64,000 nt of DNA from an uncultured Candidatus Binatia bacterium (GCA_958295985.1 OY282432.1:1488001-1552000); one strand, 5' to 3'; numbered from the stretch's first letter, positions 9,192 to 18,625 are shown. The notes: generated by a model from the sequence alone, not told the origin. Numbers and translations: made by a program.

Positions 9192-9914
9192 ATGAGCTTT
9201 CTCAACGCAGATGGCATCATAAAGGCGTATCGAGGTCGGCGGGTCGTCGATCAGGTCACGCTTGAAGTCGGGAGTGGAGAGGTAGTGGGTCTCCTGGGAC
9301 CCAACGGAGCAGGGAAGACGACGCTGTTCCACATCGTCATCGGTCTGGTCCGGGCCGACGGAGGAACCGTCACCCTCGACGGGACGGACCTTACCGCGGC
9401 TCCCGTTTACCGGCGCGCCCGGGCGGGCATCAGCTACCTGCCCCAGGAGTCTTCGGTATTCCGGGGCCTGACGGTCAAACAGAACCTGTTGGCCATTCTC
9501 GAAACCCTGGGACTGGGGAGGGACGAGGAGGAGGAACGGAGCCGTCGGCTCCTCGGCACGTTCGGGCTGGCACACCTGGCCGATCAGAAGGCCTACACGC
9601 TGTCGGGGGGCGAAAGACGGCGCGTCGAGATCGCCCGGGCACTGATTCTGTCGCCCTTCTTCGTGCTGTTGGACGAACCCTTCACCGGTGTCGACCCCAT
9701 CGCCCTGGCGGATATAAAGTCCGTGATCCAGCAACTCACGAAGACCGGTATCGGGGTCCTGATAACGGATCACAACGTCAGGGAAACCCTGGAGATCTGC
9801 ACCCGCGCCTATATCCTGAGCCAGGGGGTGGTGCTGGCGGAGGGGACCCCGAGCGACATCGCCGCCAGTGACAACGCACGCAGGGTCTATTTGGGCGACG
9901 GATTCCGGCTGTAG
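9192..9914 (+). CDS. lptB: LPS export ABC transporter ATP-binding protein LptB
   Basis: The cytoplasmic ATPase that powers LPS extraction by LptFG. The 240-residue ABC protein shows Walker A GPNGAGKTT (around residue 36), the Q-loop in YLPQESSVFR (typical of LptB), the signature LSGGERRRVEIARAL, Walker B FVLLDEPFTGVDP and the switch histidine in ITDHNVRETL. All match the LptB subfamily rather than amino-acid transporters. rpoN follows four bases after its stop, an arrangement conserved in many proteobacteria. Confidence 0.97.
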   Translation: MSFLNADGIIKAYRGRRVVDQVTLEVGSGEVVGLLGPNGAGKTTLFHIVIGLVRADGGTVTLDGTDLTAAPVYRRARAGISYLPQESSVFRGLTVKQNLLAILETLGLGRDEEEERSRRLLGTFGLAHLADQKAYTLSGGERRRVEIARALILSPFFVLLDEPFTGVDPIALADIKSVIQQLTKTGIGVLITDHNVRETLEICTRAYILSQGVVLAEGTPSDIAASDNARRVYLGDGFRL

Positions 9915-9918
9915 TCCG

Positions 9919-11367
9919 ATGGCACTCGAAATCAAACTCTCTCAGAAGATCATGCCGCAACTGGTGATGACGCCCCAGTTGCAGCAGGCCATCAAGCTCC
10001 TTCAACTGTCCCATCTCGACCTCCAACAGAGGATTTCCGAGGAATTGCAAGAGAACCCGGCCCTGGAGGAAGCGCACGAGGACGAGGAAACCGGCGCCGA
10101 GGCCGTGCGCGAGCGCGAGGCGACGCACGAGACGATGATCACCGACCGGATCGCGGACTGGCAGGACTACCTGGACAACCACTCCAATTCGCGTCACGAC
10201 ATGGTGAGCACCGAGGTGGTCCGGGAGGAAGCCGACTTCCCGTCCCTGGAGAACACGGTGACCCGCGGGGAGACGCTCCAGGAACACCTGTTGTGGCAGC
10301 TCCGCATGGCCGGACTCGATCAGGCCGGTGAGAGTATCGGCATGTGCATCATCGGCAACCTGGACGAACGGGGTTACCTGGAGGCGTCGGTCGAGGAGAT
10401 CGGCGAACTGGCTCATGCCGCGCCCGGCGCCATTGAAGAGGTGTTGGCGCATATCCAGTTGTTCGATCCCGTCGGCATTGCCGCGCGGGACCTGCGTGAG
10501 TGCCTGCTGGTACAACTCCACAATGCCGGGATGGGGGTGAGCGTGGCCGCCGGCATGGTGGCGAACCACCTTCACGATCTGGAGTACAAACAGTATGACC
10601 GGATCGCGGCGGGCTTGAACGTCGGCCTCGAAGAGGTGATCGAGGCGGCTCATCTCATTGGCTGTCTCGAGCCCAAGCCGGCACGGGGCTTCGGCGGCGA
10701 CGAGGTCCGTACCATCATTCCGGACGTGGTGGTCCAGAAGGTGGCGGGGGAGTATGCCATATTCCTGAACGACGACGGCGTCCCGCCCTTGCGGGTCAGT
10801 TCACTGGTGCGGCGTCTGGCCGGCGAGCAGGGAGAGGAAGTGCGCAAGGCCAGGGAGTACCTGGAGACGAAGGTCCGTGCCGCCACTTGGCTGATCAAGA
10901 GCATCCACTGGCGTCAACAGACCCTTTATCGCGTCAGCGAGAGCCTTTTCCGGTTTCAGCGCGAGTTCCTCGATCATGGCGCCGCCGGCCTCAAACCGCT
11001 GGTGTTGCGTGAGGTCGCGTCGGAGATCGGCATGCACCCGTCCACGGTCAGCCGCGCCACTTCCAACAAGTATGCCCACACACCGCAGGGTGTCTTCGAG
11101 TTGAAGTTCTTCTTTCAAAGCGGGATCGCCCGCAACGACGGCTCCACGGTGGTCTCGTCCGAGTCGGTTCGTGACAAGATCAAGACGTTGGTGGAGTCCG
11201 AGGATCCGGTGAAGCCCCTGAGTGATCAGGAGATCGCCGTCGCGCTGCAGGTTGCCGGTATTGACATCGCACGCCGGACGGTAGCCAAGTACCGTGAGCA
11301 GCTTGGTATTCTGCCGTCATCCCGGAGACGGGAACCGTTCGCGAATCATCGGGTCGCGCCGGACTGA
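9919..11367 (+). CDS. rpoN: RNA polymerase sigma-54 factor
   Basis: Sigma-54 directs transcription from -24/-12 promoters with the help of enhancer-binding ATPases. The 482-residue protein has the glutamine-rich region I (MTPQLQQAIKLLQL), an acidic region II (about residues 50-90), the core-binding region III, the helix-turn-helix (MHPSTVSRATSNK) and the RpoN box ARRTVAKYRE at residues 451-460. The ATG at 9919 matches the conserved start MALEIKLSQK. It sits between lptB and ptsN, the usual place, but hpf (hibernation factor), normally next, is absent. Confidence 0.98.
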   Translation: MALEIKLSQKIMPQLVMTPQLQQAIKLLQLSHLDLQQRISEELQENPALEEAHEDEETGAEAVREREATHETMITDRIADWQDYLDNHSNSRHDMVSTEVVREEADFPSLENTVTRGETLQEHLLWQLRMAGLDQAGESIGMCIIGNLDERGYLEASVEEIGELAHAAPGAIEEVLAHIQLFDPVGIAARDLRECLLVQLHNAGMGVSVAAGMVANHLHDLEYKQYDRIAAGLNVGLEEVIEAAHLIGCLEPKPARGFGGDEVRTIIPDVVVQKVAGEYAIFLNDDGVPPLRVSSLVRRLAGEQGEEVRKAREYLETKVRAATWLIKSIHWRQQTLYRVSESLFRFQREFLDHGAAGLKPLVLREVASEIGMHPSTVSRATSNKYAHTPQGVFELKFFFQSGIARNDGSTVVSSESVRDKIKTLVESEDPVKPLSDQEIAVALQVAGIDIARRTVAKYREQLGILPSSRRREPFANHRVAPD

Positions 11368-11398
11368 TGCGGCGCGCGTCCACAAAAGGGGGTAGAGG

Positions 11399-11860
11399 TT
11401 GCGAATCACCGACGTTCTGGACCCTGAGGCGGTCATTCCGAGTCTCGAGGCGCGGGAAAAGTTTGCCGTGCTCGAAGAGATCGTGACGCGGGTGTCGAGT
11501 CACTACGGATTCGAGGACTCGCAACGGTTGCTCGAGGTGGTCCACGCACGGGAAAGGATATGCAGCACCGCAATCGGGGAGGGAGTCGCCATACCCCACG
11601 GCAAGCTGCCCGGTTTGAAGCGCGTGTTCATCGCTTTTGCCCGCAGTCGCGAAGGGGTCGATTTCGACGCCCAGGACGGCACGCCCACGCATCTGTTCTT
11701 TCTGCTGGTCGCTCCCGAAGGCTCGACCTCCGAGCATCTGAGCGCATTGGCCCGAGTGTCCCGGCTGGTGAAAGACGCATCGCTCAGGGAGCACCTGATG
11801 CAGGTCCAGACTCCCGAAGAGGTGGTGAGTCTCCTCGAGGAGAAGGAAAGGGACCTCTGA
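11399..11860 (+). CDS. ptsN: Nitrogen-regulatory PTS enzyme IIA (EIIA-Ntr)
   Basis: A 153-residue IIA domain of the regulatory nitrogen PTS, phosphorylated on a histidine by an HPr-type protein. His67 in IPHGKLPG is the expected site, preceded by TAIGEGVA. The start is TTG at 11399, supported by the AAAGGGGGT ribosome site five to nine bases before it; no better ATG exists. It follows rpoN by 31 bases. HPr is encoded 94 bases downstream; no enzyme I gene is in the window. Confidence 0.93.
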   Translation: MRITDVLDPEAVIPSLEAREKFAVLEEIVTRVSSHYGFEDSQRLLEVVHARERICSTAIGEGVAIPHGKLPGLKRVFIAFARSREGVDFDAQDGTPTHLFFLLVAPEGSTSEHLSALARVSRLVKDASLREHLMQVQTPEEVVSLLEEKERDL

Positions 11861-11954
11861 CCCCCGGCCGTCGCCGCCGGCCCGCGGTTTCTTACCGCCC
11901 CGTTTTTTGTTAGTGGGTTGGGGCTCCTGGAACCGGGACATTGACAGATGATCG

Positions 11955-12230
11955 ATGCACCGCGTTAGAAAGAAATTCGAAATAAAGAACCGACTCGGGA
12001 TGCACGCCCGCGCCTCCGCGCTACTGGTCCAGACCGTGCATCAGTTCTCCTCGGAGGTGAAGATCTCCAAGGACGACAACGTCGTGAATGCGCGAAGCAT
12101 CATCGGCGTCTTGACGCTCGGAGCGGCCAAGGGGAGCAAAGTCCGCGTTGAGACGAGGGGGGCCGACGCCCAGGAAGCGATGCTTGCCATCGAGCAGCTC
12201 ATCGAGGACAAGTTTCGCGAGAGCGACTAG
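11955..12230 (+). CDS. ptsH: Phosphocarrier protein HPr (NPr/HPr family)
   Basis: A 91-residue HPr-family phosphocarrier. His17 in RLGMHARAS is the enzyme I phosphorylation site. Ser48 in NARSIIGVL occupies the regulatory serine position used by HPr kinase. It likely passes phosphate to the PtsN product upstream. HprK, RapZ and a mannose-type EIIA, which often stand between ptsN and ptsH in related genomes, are missing here, so any serine phosphorylation would need an hprK elsewhere. metK follows after 36 bases. Confidence 0.93.
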   Translation: MHRVRKKFEIKNRLGMHARASALLVQTVHQFSSEVKISKDDNVVNARSIIGVLTLGAAKGSKVRVETRGADAQEAMLAIEQLIEDKFRESD

Positions 12231-12266
12231 AAAGACGCCAACGGAAGGGTCGAACAGGAACTATCC

Positions 12267-13442
12267 ATGACGAACAAGGATTTTGTTTTCACCTCGGAGT
12301 CGGTTTCGGAGGGGCATCCCGACAAGATGTGCGATCAGATCTCGGATGCGGTGCTCGACGCCCATCTGGCGCAGGACCCGGACAGCCGGGTCGCATGCGA
12401 GACCCTGGTCAAGAATGACCTGGTCGTGATAGCGGGCGAGATTACCAGCCGGGGCAAGGTGGACTACGAGAGCGTGGCGCGCCGGGTGGCTCTCGACATC
12501 GGTTACGACGACCCCTCCAAGGGTTTCGACGGCAACGCCTGTGAGGTCCTCGTGAGACTGGTGAGTCAGTCCCCCAACATCTCCCAGGGGGTTACCGAGG
12601 GCGAGGGCCTGTTCAAGGAGCAGGGCGCGGGCGATCAGGGGATGATGTTCGGCTATGCCTGCGACGAGACCGAAGAGCTGATGCCGCTGCCGATCAAGCT
12701 CGCCCATGACCTGATGTCCTATCTGGCGAAGCTGAGGAAATCCGGAGAGGCGCCGTTCCTTCGACCGGATTCCAAATCCCAGGTGAGCGTCGAGTACCGA
12801 GACGGACGGCCGCACCGGGTCAGCAACGTGGTGGTGTCGACCCAGCACGTCGGCGACGTGGAGCACGGCAAGCTCAAGGAAACCGTCATCGAGAACGTCG
12901 TCCGGGCCGTGGTGCCGGCCCGATACCTGGACAACGATACGGAGTTTCTGGTCAACCCCACGGGCAGCTTCGAGATCGGAGGGCCGCAGGCCGACGCCGG
13001 CCTCACCGGCCGCAAGATCATCGTGGACACCTACGGCGGTATGGGGCGTCACGGCGGCGGCGCGTTCTCGGGCAAGGACCCTTCCAAGGTCGACAGGAGC
13101 GCGGCCTACGTGGCCCGCTACGTGGCCAAGAACGTCGTGGCCGCCAAACTGGCGCAACGCTGCGAGATCCAGCTCGCCTACGTCATCGGCGTGGCGGAGC
13201 CGGTCTCCATCGCCGTCGATACCTTCGGCACCGGCGTGGTCTCGGACTCCGAGATCGTGAAGCTGGTGCGGGAGAACTTCGAGCTCACCCCGAAGGGGAT
13301 CATCGACGCGCTGAACCTGCGAGCGCCCATCTACCAGAAAACCGCTGCCTACGGCCATTTCGGCCGCCGGCCGGAGAGCGGTCTCTTCACCTGGGAGCAG
13401 ACCGATCGTGCGGCGAGGCTGAGCAGCGGAGTCAAGGGGTAG
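12267..13442 (+). CDS. metK: S-adenosylmethionine synthetase
   Basis: Makes S-adenosylmethionine from methionine and ATP. The 391-residue protein carries [18 protein letters not shown] at the N terminus, [12 protein letters not shown] (the ATP-binding hexapeptide region) near residue 116 and [19 protein letters not shown] near residue 262. The length matches the bacterial family. The next gene, ahcY, handles the by-product S-adenosylhomocysteine, so the pair forms a methyl-cycle unit. Confidence 0.98.
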   Translation: MTNKDFVFTSESVSEGHPDKMCDQISDAVLDAHLAQDPDSRVACETLVKNDLVVIAGEITSRGKVDYESVARRVALDIGYDDPSKGFDGNACEVLVRLVSQSPNISQGVTEGEGLFKEQGAGDQGMMFGYACDETEELMPLPIKLAHDLMSYLAKLRKSGEAPFLRPDSKSQVSVEYRDGRPHRVSNVVVSTQHVGDVEHGKLKETVIENVVRAVVPARYLDNDTEFLVNPTGSFEIGGPQADAGLTGRKIIVDTYGGMGRHGGGAFSGKDPSKVDRSAAYVARYVAKNVVAAKLAQRCEIQLAYVIGVAEPVSIAVDTFGTGVVSDSEIVKLVRENFELTPKGIIDALNLRAPIYQKTAAYGHFGRRPESGLFTWEQTDRAARLSSGVKG

Positions 13443-13467
13443 CACCCAACCCACACCCATAACTCGT

Positions 13468-13508
13468 CCGGCGGTAACGGCTGCACGGTAGCGGTGCAAG
13501 CAGGCCGG
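13468..13508 (+). promoter_or_regulatory. Structured leader hairpin between metK and ahcY
   Basis: The 83-base gap holds a nested stem: CCGGC (13468-13472) pairs with GCCGG (13504-13508), and inside it GCAC (13483-13486) pairs with GTGC (13494-13497) with further GC closing pairs. It could be an RNA control element before ahcY. It does not match the SAH riboswitch consensus as far as can be judged by eye. Confidence 0.3.
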
Positions 13509-13525
13509 CGGAGACGGAGAGGAAC

Positions 13526-14794
13526 ATGGCGAAATCGAAATTCGACATCGCAGACCCCGGATTGGCGGCCGACGGCTGGAAGCGCGTTCTTTGGGCGGAT
13601 CAGGAAATGCCGGTGCTCCGGAACGTGCGCGCCCGTTTTCAGAAAGAGAAGCCGTTGAAGGGCCTGCGGTTGTCCGCCTGCCTGCACGTGACCGCGGAAA
13701 CTGCCAACCTCGTGCGCACTCTCAAGGCCGGCGGCGCCGACGTGGTGCTGTGCGCGTCCAACCCGCTGTCGACACAGGACGACGTGGCCGCGGCGCTGAC
13801 GAAGAAGGAAAGCCTGTCCGTGTACGCGGTGCGCGGCGAGGACCACAAGACCTACTACCGGCATCTGCGGGCGGCGCTGGACCACCGGCCGGTCATCACC
13901 ATGGACGACGGCGCCGACCTGGTGTCCATGCTGCATCAGGAATACGCCAACCTGGCATCCGGGATGGTGGCGTCCATGGAGGAAACCACCACGGGCGTCA
14001 TCCGGCTCCGCGCCCTGGAGGCGGACAAGGCGCTGAAGATCCCCATCATCGCGGTCAACGATGCCGCCACCAAACACCTCTTCGACAACCGCTACGGCAC
14101 CGGCCAGTCCACCATCGACGGTATCATCCGGGCCACGGACGTGCTCCTGGCGGGCAAACGGGTGGTGGTAGCGGGCTACGGCTGGTGCGGTCGGGGCGTG
14201 GCCTCCCGGGCCCGGGGCATGGGCGCCAAGGTCGTGGTCACCGAGGTGGACCCCGTACGCGCCCTGGAGGCCTCCATGGACGGCTTCGACGTCATGCCCA
14301 TGAAGGACGCCGCCAAGGTCGGCGACCTCTTCATTACCCTGACCGGAGACATGCACGTGATCCGCAAGGAACACCTGCGGGCCATGAGGGACGGCGCCAT
14401 CATCTGCAACTCCGGCCATTTCGACATCGAGATCGACATCGAGGCCCTCACGGCAATGGCGGAGAAACGCGACAAGAACGTGAGGAACCACGTTGACTGC
14501 TACACCCTGCCCGGCGGAAAGCGCATTTTCCTTCTCGGCGAAGGACGTCTGGTCAACCTTGCCGCGGCCGAAGGGCACCCCGCCTCGGTCATGGACATGA
14601 GCTTCGCCACCCAGGCCCTGGCCTCCGAGTGGGCGGTCCAGCAGCGCGACAACCTGTCGCCCCAGGTCTATGAAGTCCCCCAGGCCCTCGAGGAGTGGGT
14701 TGCCACCATCAAACTCGCCACCATGGGCACCCGGATCGACAAGCTCACCCGTGAGCAGAAGCGCTACCTGTCCTCCTGGGAGATGGGCACCTGA
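13526..14794 (+). CDS. ahcY: Adenosylhomocysteinase (S-adenosylhomocysteine hydrolase)
   Basis: Splits S-adenosylhomocysteine to adenosine and homocysteine, using bound NAD. The 422-residue protein has the substrate domain (ACLHVTAETANLVRTL, VAASMEETTTG-like stretch, NDAATKHLFDNRYGTGQS) and the Rossmann NAD site GYGWCGRGVASRARGMGA near residue 216. It ends in LSSWEMGT; many bacterial enzymes end in DxYRY, so the last residues differ. AGACGGAGAGGAAC before the ATG is a good ribosome site. It pairs with metK upstream. Confidence 0.97.
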   Translation: MAKSKFDIADPGLAADGWKRVLWADQEMPVLRNVRARFQKEKPLKGLRLSACLHVTAETANLVRTLKAGGADVVLCASNPLSTQDDVAAALTKKESLSVYAVRGEDHKTYYRHLRAALDHRPVITMDDGADLVSMLHQEYANLASGMVASMEETTTGVIRLRALEADKALKIPIIAVNDAATKHLFDNRYGTGQSTIDGIIRATDVLLAGKRVVVAGYGWCGRGVASRARGMGAKVVVTEVDPVRALEASMDGFDVMPMKDAAKVGDLFITLTGDMHVIRKEHLRAMRDGAIICNSGHFDIEIDIEALTAMAEKRDKNVRNHVDCYTLPGGKRIFLLGEGRLVNLAAAEGHPASVMDMSFATQALASEWAVQQRDNLSPQVYEVPQALEEWVATIKLATMGTRIDKLTREQKRYLSSWEMGT

Positions 14795-14801
14795 AATGGA
14801 T

Positions 14802-14826
14802 GAACGGGCCCTTCCAGGACCCGTTC
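14802..14826 (+). terminator. Hairpin downstream of ahcY
   Basis: GAACGGG (14802-14808) and CCCGTTC (14820-14826) form a perfect 7-bp stem eight bases after the ahcY stop, between convergent genes. No T-run follows, so it may be a weak terminator or part of a dispersed repeat (the following GCGAAGTCGAAGGG motif is common in such repeats). Confidence 0.45.
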
Positions 14827-14904
14827 GCACATAGCGTAGCGAAGTCGAAGGGCGCCAATGGAGGGTTCTGCATCCGCACGAACTTCACCAACGGCGTCAG
14901 CCAT

Positions 14905-16062
14905 CTACACCAGATGAACGAAGAGTTCGTTGGCCAGCAGCAAGCCCCGTGGCGCGAAGTGGAGGCGGTGGTTCGTTTCGACCAGCAGGCCCTCTGAGAG
15001 CCAGCCGGCGATTTCGGGGAAAGCGTTCTCGGGTTTCGTTCCGAAACGGCGACGAAAGGCCGGCACTGAAACGCCGCCGATCATTCGCAGGCCGGTGAAC
15101 AGGTGTTCGGCCATGGCTTGCCGGCACTCCGGGCGCTCGTGCTCGGCGACCGCGTGTCCGGCCTCTTCGGTGCGGCGCATGTAGACGGCAGGAGACCGCT
15201 CGTTGTGCCAGCGTTCTCCCAGAGGGTCGCTGGGCCCGCGGTGATGGCTGTGGGCGCCGGCGCCGACGCCGAGGTAGTCGCCGCCCTCCCAGTAGTTGAC
15301 GTTGTGCTGCGACTCGAAGCCCGTGCGGGCGTAGTTGGAGATCTCGTATCGGTCCAGCCCGGCCTGCGCCAGCGTTCGTTGGATGCGCTCGGCCATGCCG
15401 ATTTCCACGTCTTCGTCCAGGGGGTGCAGCAGCCCCTGGCGGTAGCGAGCGTGAAACGGGGTCCCTTCCTCGATGGTGAGGTTGTAGGCGGAGAGGTGCG
15501 GCGGCTCGCTCTCCAACGCCTGTGAGAGATCCCGGCTGACGCCGTCCACGGTCTGGCCCGGAATCCCGTAGATCAGGTCGAGGCTGAAGTTGTCGAAACC
15601 CGCCTCCCGGACACTCGTCAGGGCTTGGCGCGTTTCCTCGGCGCCGTGGACCCGGCCCAGAAACCTCAGCAGTTCGGCATCGAAGGTCTGCGCGCCGATG
15701 CTGATGCGGTTGACCCCGCAACGGCGGTAGTCGCGGAAGCGGCCGGCATCCACCGCGCCGGGGTTCGCTTCCAGGGTGATTTCCGGCCGCTCATCGAGAC
15801 CGAAGAGCCCGTCGGCTTCGTCGAGCACGGCGCCGATGCTGGTTCCCTGAAAGGTCGAAGGGGTGCCGCCGCCGAAGAAGACGGTCTTGACGGAACGGCT
15901 CGCCCAGACTTCGTGCTCGGAATAGTGGCGCAGTTCCCGGAGGAGCGCCTGAGTGTATTCCCGTTCCGGTATGCGGGCGGCGACGTGGGAGTTGAAGTCG
16001 CAGTAGGGGCACTTGCTGACGCAGTACGGAATGTGGACGTAGAGGGAGAAGGGTTTCCGCAT
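14905..16062 (-). CDS. hemW: HemW-like radical SAM protein (heme chaperone / oxygen-independent coproporphyrinogen oxidase-like)
   Basis: A 385-residue radical SAM protein. Cys14, Cys18 and Cys21 in HIPYCVSKCPYCDF form the CxxxCxxC motif that binds the 4Fe-4S cluster and SAM. GGGTPS and the LIYGIPGQT stretch are typical of the HemW/HemN group. HemW proteins bind and deliver heme rather than oxidise coproporphyrinogen; the short N terminus favours HemW over HemN. GGAAG lies before the ATG. It is convergent with ahcY and upstream of nothing co-oriented except the cyclodeaminase-like gene behind it. Confidence 0.9.
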   Translation of the reverse strand: MRKPFSLYVHIPYCVSKCPYCDFNSHVAARIPEREYTQALLRELRHYSEHEVWASRSVKTVFFGGGTPSTFQGTSIGAVLDEADGLFGLDERPEITLEANPGAVDAGRFRDYRRCGVNRISIGAQTFDAELLRFLGRVHGAEETRQALTSVREAGFDNFSLDLIYGIPGQTVDGVSRDLSQALESEPPHLSAYNLTIEEGTPFHARYRQGLLHPLDEDVEIGMAERIQRTLAQAGLDRYEISNYARTGFESQHNVNYWEGGDYLGVGAGAHSHHRGPSDPLGERWHNERSPAVYMRRTEEAGHAVAEHERPECRQAMAEHLFTGLRMIGGVSVPAFRRRFGTKPENAFPEIAGWLSEGLLVETNHRLHFAPRGLLLANELFVHLV

Positions 16063-16109
16063 GACTCGGCTTCCGGTTCAGGTCCGTGTCCTTCCAGGTC
16101 ACGTCCGGA

Positions 16110-17168
16110 TCAAGGCTTGATGTCCTGCAGGAACCAGTCGCTCGCCACTTCCTTGCCCAGTCCCATCCTCTCGGCCGCTTTCAGGATACAGTGGCCCATG
16201 GCGGCGAACTGGAGCCCGGTGCCGATGTTGTTGAGGAAGAAGGTGATCTGGCGGGCGTTGGCGCGACCGGGCGCCCGCCCGGACAGGAAGTCCGCAATCT
16301 CCGGATAGACACTCCAGTCCCGCGGCTTTTCCTGCCGCACTCCCGGCAGGTGGTCGGCGCCGGGCGGCAGGTGGTGCCGTATGCCGCCCATCTGCGTATG
16401 GACGCCGGTGACGTCCGCCCTGGCAAACACGGTCTCGTCGTGTTCGAACTCGCGAATGGCGTTGTAGTGCATGCCGGGCTCCAGCATGTCCCCCGAGATG
16501 ATGGGCGCCGAGGTGCTGGTGGCGGTGCAGATGATGTCGCATCCGGCAATGGCCGCGGCCACGCTGCCGGTGGGCTCGACCGCGATGCCGTCGGCCTGGC
16601 CCATCTGTTCGGCGAAGGCCTGCCGGTGCTCGGGACGGGGACTGTAGACCTTGACCGTCTTGATGGGGAGAACGTGGGTCAGGAGGCGGAAATGGGCGCG
16701 CGCCTGCCCGCCCGTGCCGATGAGTCCCAGCTTGGCGGCCTCGGGCCGGCACAGCACCTTGGCGCCCAGGGCGCTGGTGATCGCCACCCGGGTCTGCTGG
16801 ATGACCCCGTCGGGCATGATGCCCAGGAGCTCGCCGTTCTCCAGGCTGTATAGCTGAACCAGCCCGAGGAACAGCCCGCGTCCCGCCAGCGGAAGCTTCT
16901 CCAGCCGGACCGAGCCGTTGTAGGTTTCCTCCCGGACCACGTCCGAGGTCACCCGCAGGGCCAGGGTGCCGAAACGCTCCACCGCCCCCTCCACGGACTT
17001 GAAGCTGTAGGAGGCGCCGGCCATGGAGTGGTGCGTGTAGATGTGGGTGGTGGGGCGGTTCACCGAGCGGCCTTCCGGAAGATCCCGGTAGGCCGTGGCC
17101 ATGGCTTCCAGACATTCGTCCAGGTCGATGGCCTTACGCACGTCGTCATTGTCCAGTATCAGCGTCAT
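16110..17168 (-). CDS. Ornithine cyclodeaminase/mu-crystallin family protein (first copy)
   Basis: A 352-residue NAD(P)-binding protein of the ornithine cyclodeaminase/mu-crystallin family, which includes cyclodeaminases, alanine dehydrogenase (archaeal) and imine reductases. The Rossmann motif is LGLIGTGGQARAH near residue 147. The family lysine is in YSFKSVEGA (about residue 58). AGGA precedes the ATG. The true substrate is unknown. A second, diverged family member lies at 24560-25645; both end in a similar WFxQxI sequence, which suggests a shared subgroup. Confidence 0.85.
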   Translation of the reverse strand: MTLILDNDDVRKAIDLDECLEAMATAYRDLPEGRSVNRPTTHIYTHHSMAGASYSFKSVEGAVERFGTLALRVTSDVVREETYNGSVRLEKLPLAGRGLFLGLVQLYSLENGELLGIMPDGVIQQTRVAITSALGAKVLCRPEAAKLGLIGTGGQARAHFRLLTHVLPIKTVKVYSPRPEHRQAFAEQMGQADGIAVEPTGSVAAAIAGCDIICTATSTSAPIISGDMLEPGMHYNAIREFEHDETVFARADVTGVHTQMGGIRHHLPPGADHLPGVRQEKPRDWSVYPEIADFLSGRAPGRANARQITFFLNNIGTGLQFAAMGHCILKAAERMGLGKEVASDWFLQDIKP

Positions 17169-17187
17169 GGGGTTCCTCGTGAGAGCC

Positions 17188-18495
17188 TCATCCGGCGGCG
17201 GTGCCCGCCACGGCCGCGTCCCCGGCCGGCCCGGCCCCGGCGGCGCGGATGGCGTGGACCCGTTCCAGCGTCGTGGGATGGGAGTCGTGATAGGCGGAGT
17301 ACCACGGATGGGGCGTCGGATGACTCAGGTTGTTGACGGTCAAGGCCACCAGGGCTTCTTCCAGGGGCTTGCCGTCCTCCAGCAGCCGTGTCGCGAAACC
17401 GTCGGCCTCGTACTCGTGCCGGCGGGAAATACGGTTCATGAAGGGCGCCAGCCAGAATGTAAACGGTCCGGAAATCAATGAAAAGATGACCAGCGCCGTG
17501 TGGTGGGCGGGCTCATCCAGCCTGAAGGTCCGGAACAGGGGCGGGTAGTCGATGAGCACGCTGAGCACCCACAGCCCGGCCAGCAGGAAGACGGCGCTCA
17601 GACCGAGACTCTTGAGCACGTGCCGCTGCTTGTAATGGCCCATTTCGTGGGCCAGTACCGACAGGAGTTGATTGCGGTCCAGTTGCTGCAACAGCGTATC
17701 GAACAGGACGATCCGCTTCGCCTTTCCCAATCCCGTGAAGTAGGCGTTGGAATGCCCGGATCGTTTCGAGCCGTCCATGGTGTAGATGCCGCCGGCCCTG
17801 AGCCCGACCCGGCGCGCCAGCTCCGCGATGGCGTCCCGCAACGAGTCGTCGGTGACCGGCGAGAACCGGTTGAACAGCGGAGCGATCAGGGTGGGATAGA
17901 TCACCATCATCAGGCCCTGGAACGTGAAGATGAACCCGAAGACGTACACCCACCAATAGGCGCCGGTGGCCTTCATGAGCCACAGCACGCCGTAGAGAAA
18001 CGGCACTCCGAGCAGCACGGCCAGGACCGTCCCCTTGACCCGGTCCATGACGAAGGTGCGCGCGTCCGTCTTGTTGAAGCCGAAGCGCTCCTCCAGCACG
18101 AAGGTCGCGTAGATCTTCAGGGGCAGCGACATGACGGCGAAGATCCCGCCGACGGTGAGGCAGAAGAGGACGCCGCCGGCCTCGGGCACGGGCAGGGAGG
18201 CTCCGGCGCCGCGGCAAAGCGAGTCCACCCAGGGAAGCACGCCGCCGAACAGCACCCACAGTGTCAGCCCGGCCCCGTAGATGGCCGACCAGCGCGCAAA
18301 GCGTCCCCGGGCCACGGCGTAACGTACCGATTTCTCGTGAGTGTCGCGGCTGATGCTGGCGGCGAACAGATCCGGCAGCCGGCCCTCTCGCCACTGCCGC
18401 CCGAGATGCCTCATGTTGGCTTCGTTGAGCAGGGACTCGACGGCGAGTTCCGTGACCAGGAAGGCCAGGAACAACCAGGCGATGAAGGATTCCAT
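17188..18495 (-). CDS. M48 family metallopeptidase (Ste24/CAAX-protease type)
   Basis: A 435-residue integral membrane zinc protease. The catalytic HEMGH motif is His283-Glu284-His287, and EYEADGFA about 60 residues later gives the third zinc ligand. Several hydrophobic segments lie at the N terminus, in the middle (residues 60-200) and after the active site. Layout and length match Ste24-type proteases, which in eukaryotes process prenylated proteins; bacterial members are thought to act in membrane quality control. The ATG has no clear Shine-Dalgarno. It shares a 130-base divergent promoter region with the CBS-domain gene. Confidence 0.92.
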   Translation of the reverse strand: MESFIAWLFLAFLVTELAVESLLNEANMRHLGRQWREGRLPDLFAASISRDTHEKSVRYAVARGRFARWSAIYGAGLTLWVLFGGVLPWVDSLCRGAGASLPVPEAGGVLFCLTVGGIFAVMSLPLKIYATFVLEERFGFNKTDARTFVMDRVKGTVLAVLLGVPFLYGVLWLMKATGAYWWVYVFGFIFTFQGLMMVIYPTLIAPLFNRFSPVTDDSLRDAIAELARRVGLRAGGIYTMDGSKRSGHSNAYFTGLGKAKRIVLFDTLLQQLDRNQLLSVLAHEMGHYKQRHVLKSLGLSAVFLLAGLWVLSVLIDYPPLFRTFRLDEPAHHTALVIFSLISGPFTFWLAPFMNRISRRHEYEADGFATRLLEDGKPLEEALVALTVNNLSHPTPHPWYSAYHDSHPTTLERVHAIRAAGAGPAGDAAVAGTAAG

Positions 18496-18501
18496 GGGAA
18501 A

Positions 18502-18530
18502 TTGCGCAGGGCGGTTACTGTGGTTATGCT
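18502..18530 (+). promoter_or_regulatory. Candidate promoter of the CBS-domain gene
   Basis: TTGCGC (18502-18507), a 17-base spacer and TATGCT (18525-18530) lie about 95 bases before the gene, in the gap between divergent genes. The spacing is ideal and both boxes are fair. Confidence 0.5.
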
Positions 18531-18625
18531 AAGGACAAATTAGTATGGTTTGCGGCTCGAGGCAATGCCTTGGGCCACCCTGCCGGACGATTACATGCAG
18601 CGGCGGCGACGTCGTGGAGGTTCCC

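Noticed and set aside
13443..13525. SAH riboswitch before ahcY
   Set aside because: The gap folds, but the conserved core of the known SAH riboswitch was not found by eye.
18545..18625. N-terminal extension of the CBS protein
   Set aside because: The in-frame upstream codons overlap the promoter region, and GGAGG points to ATG 18626.
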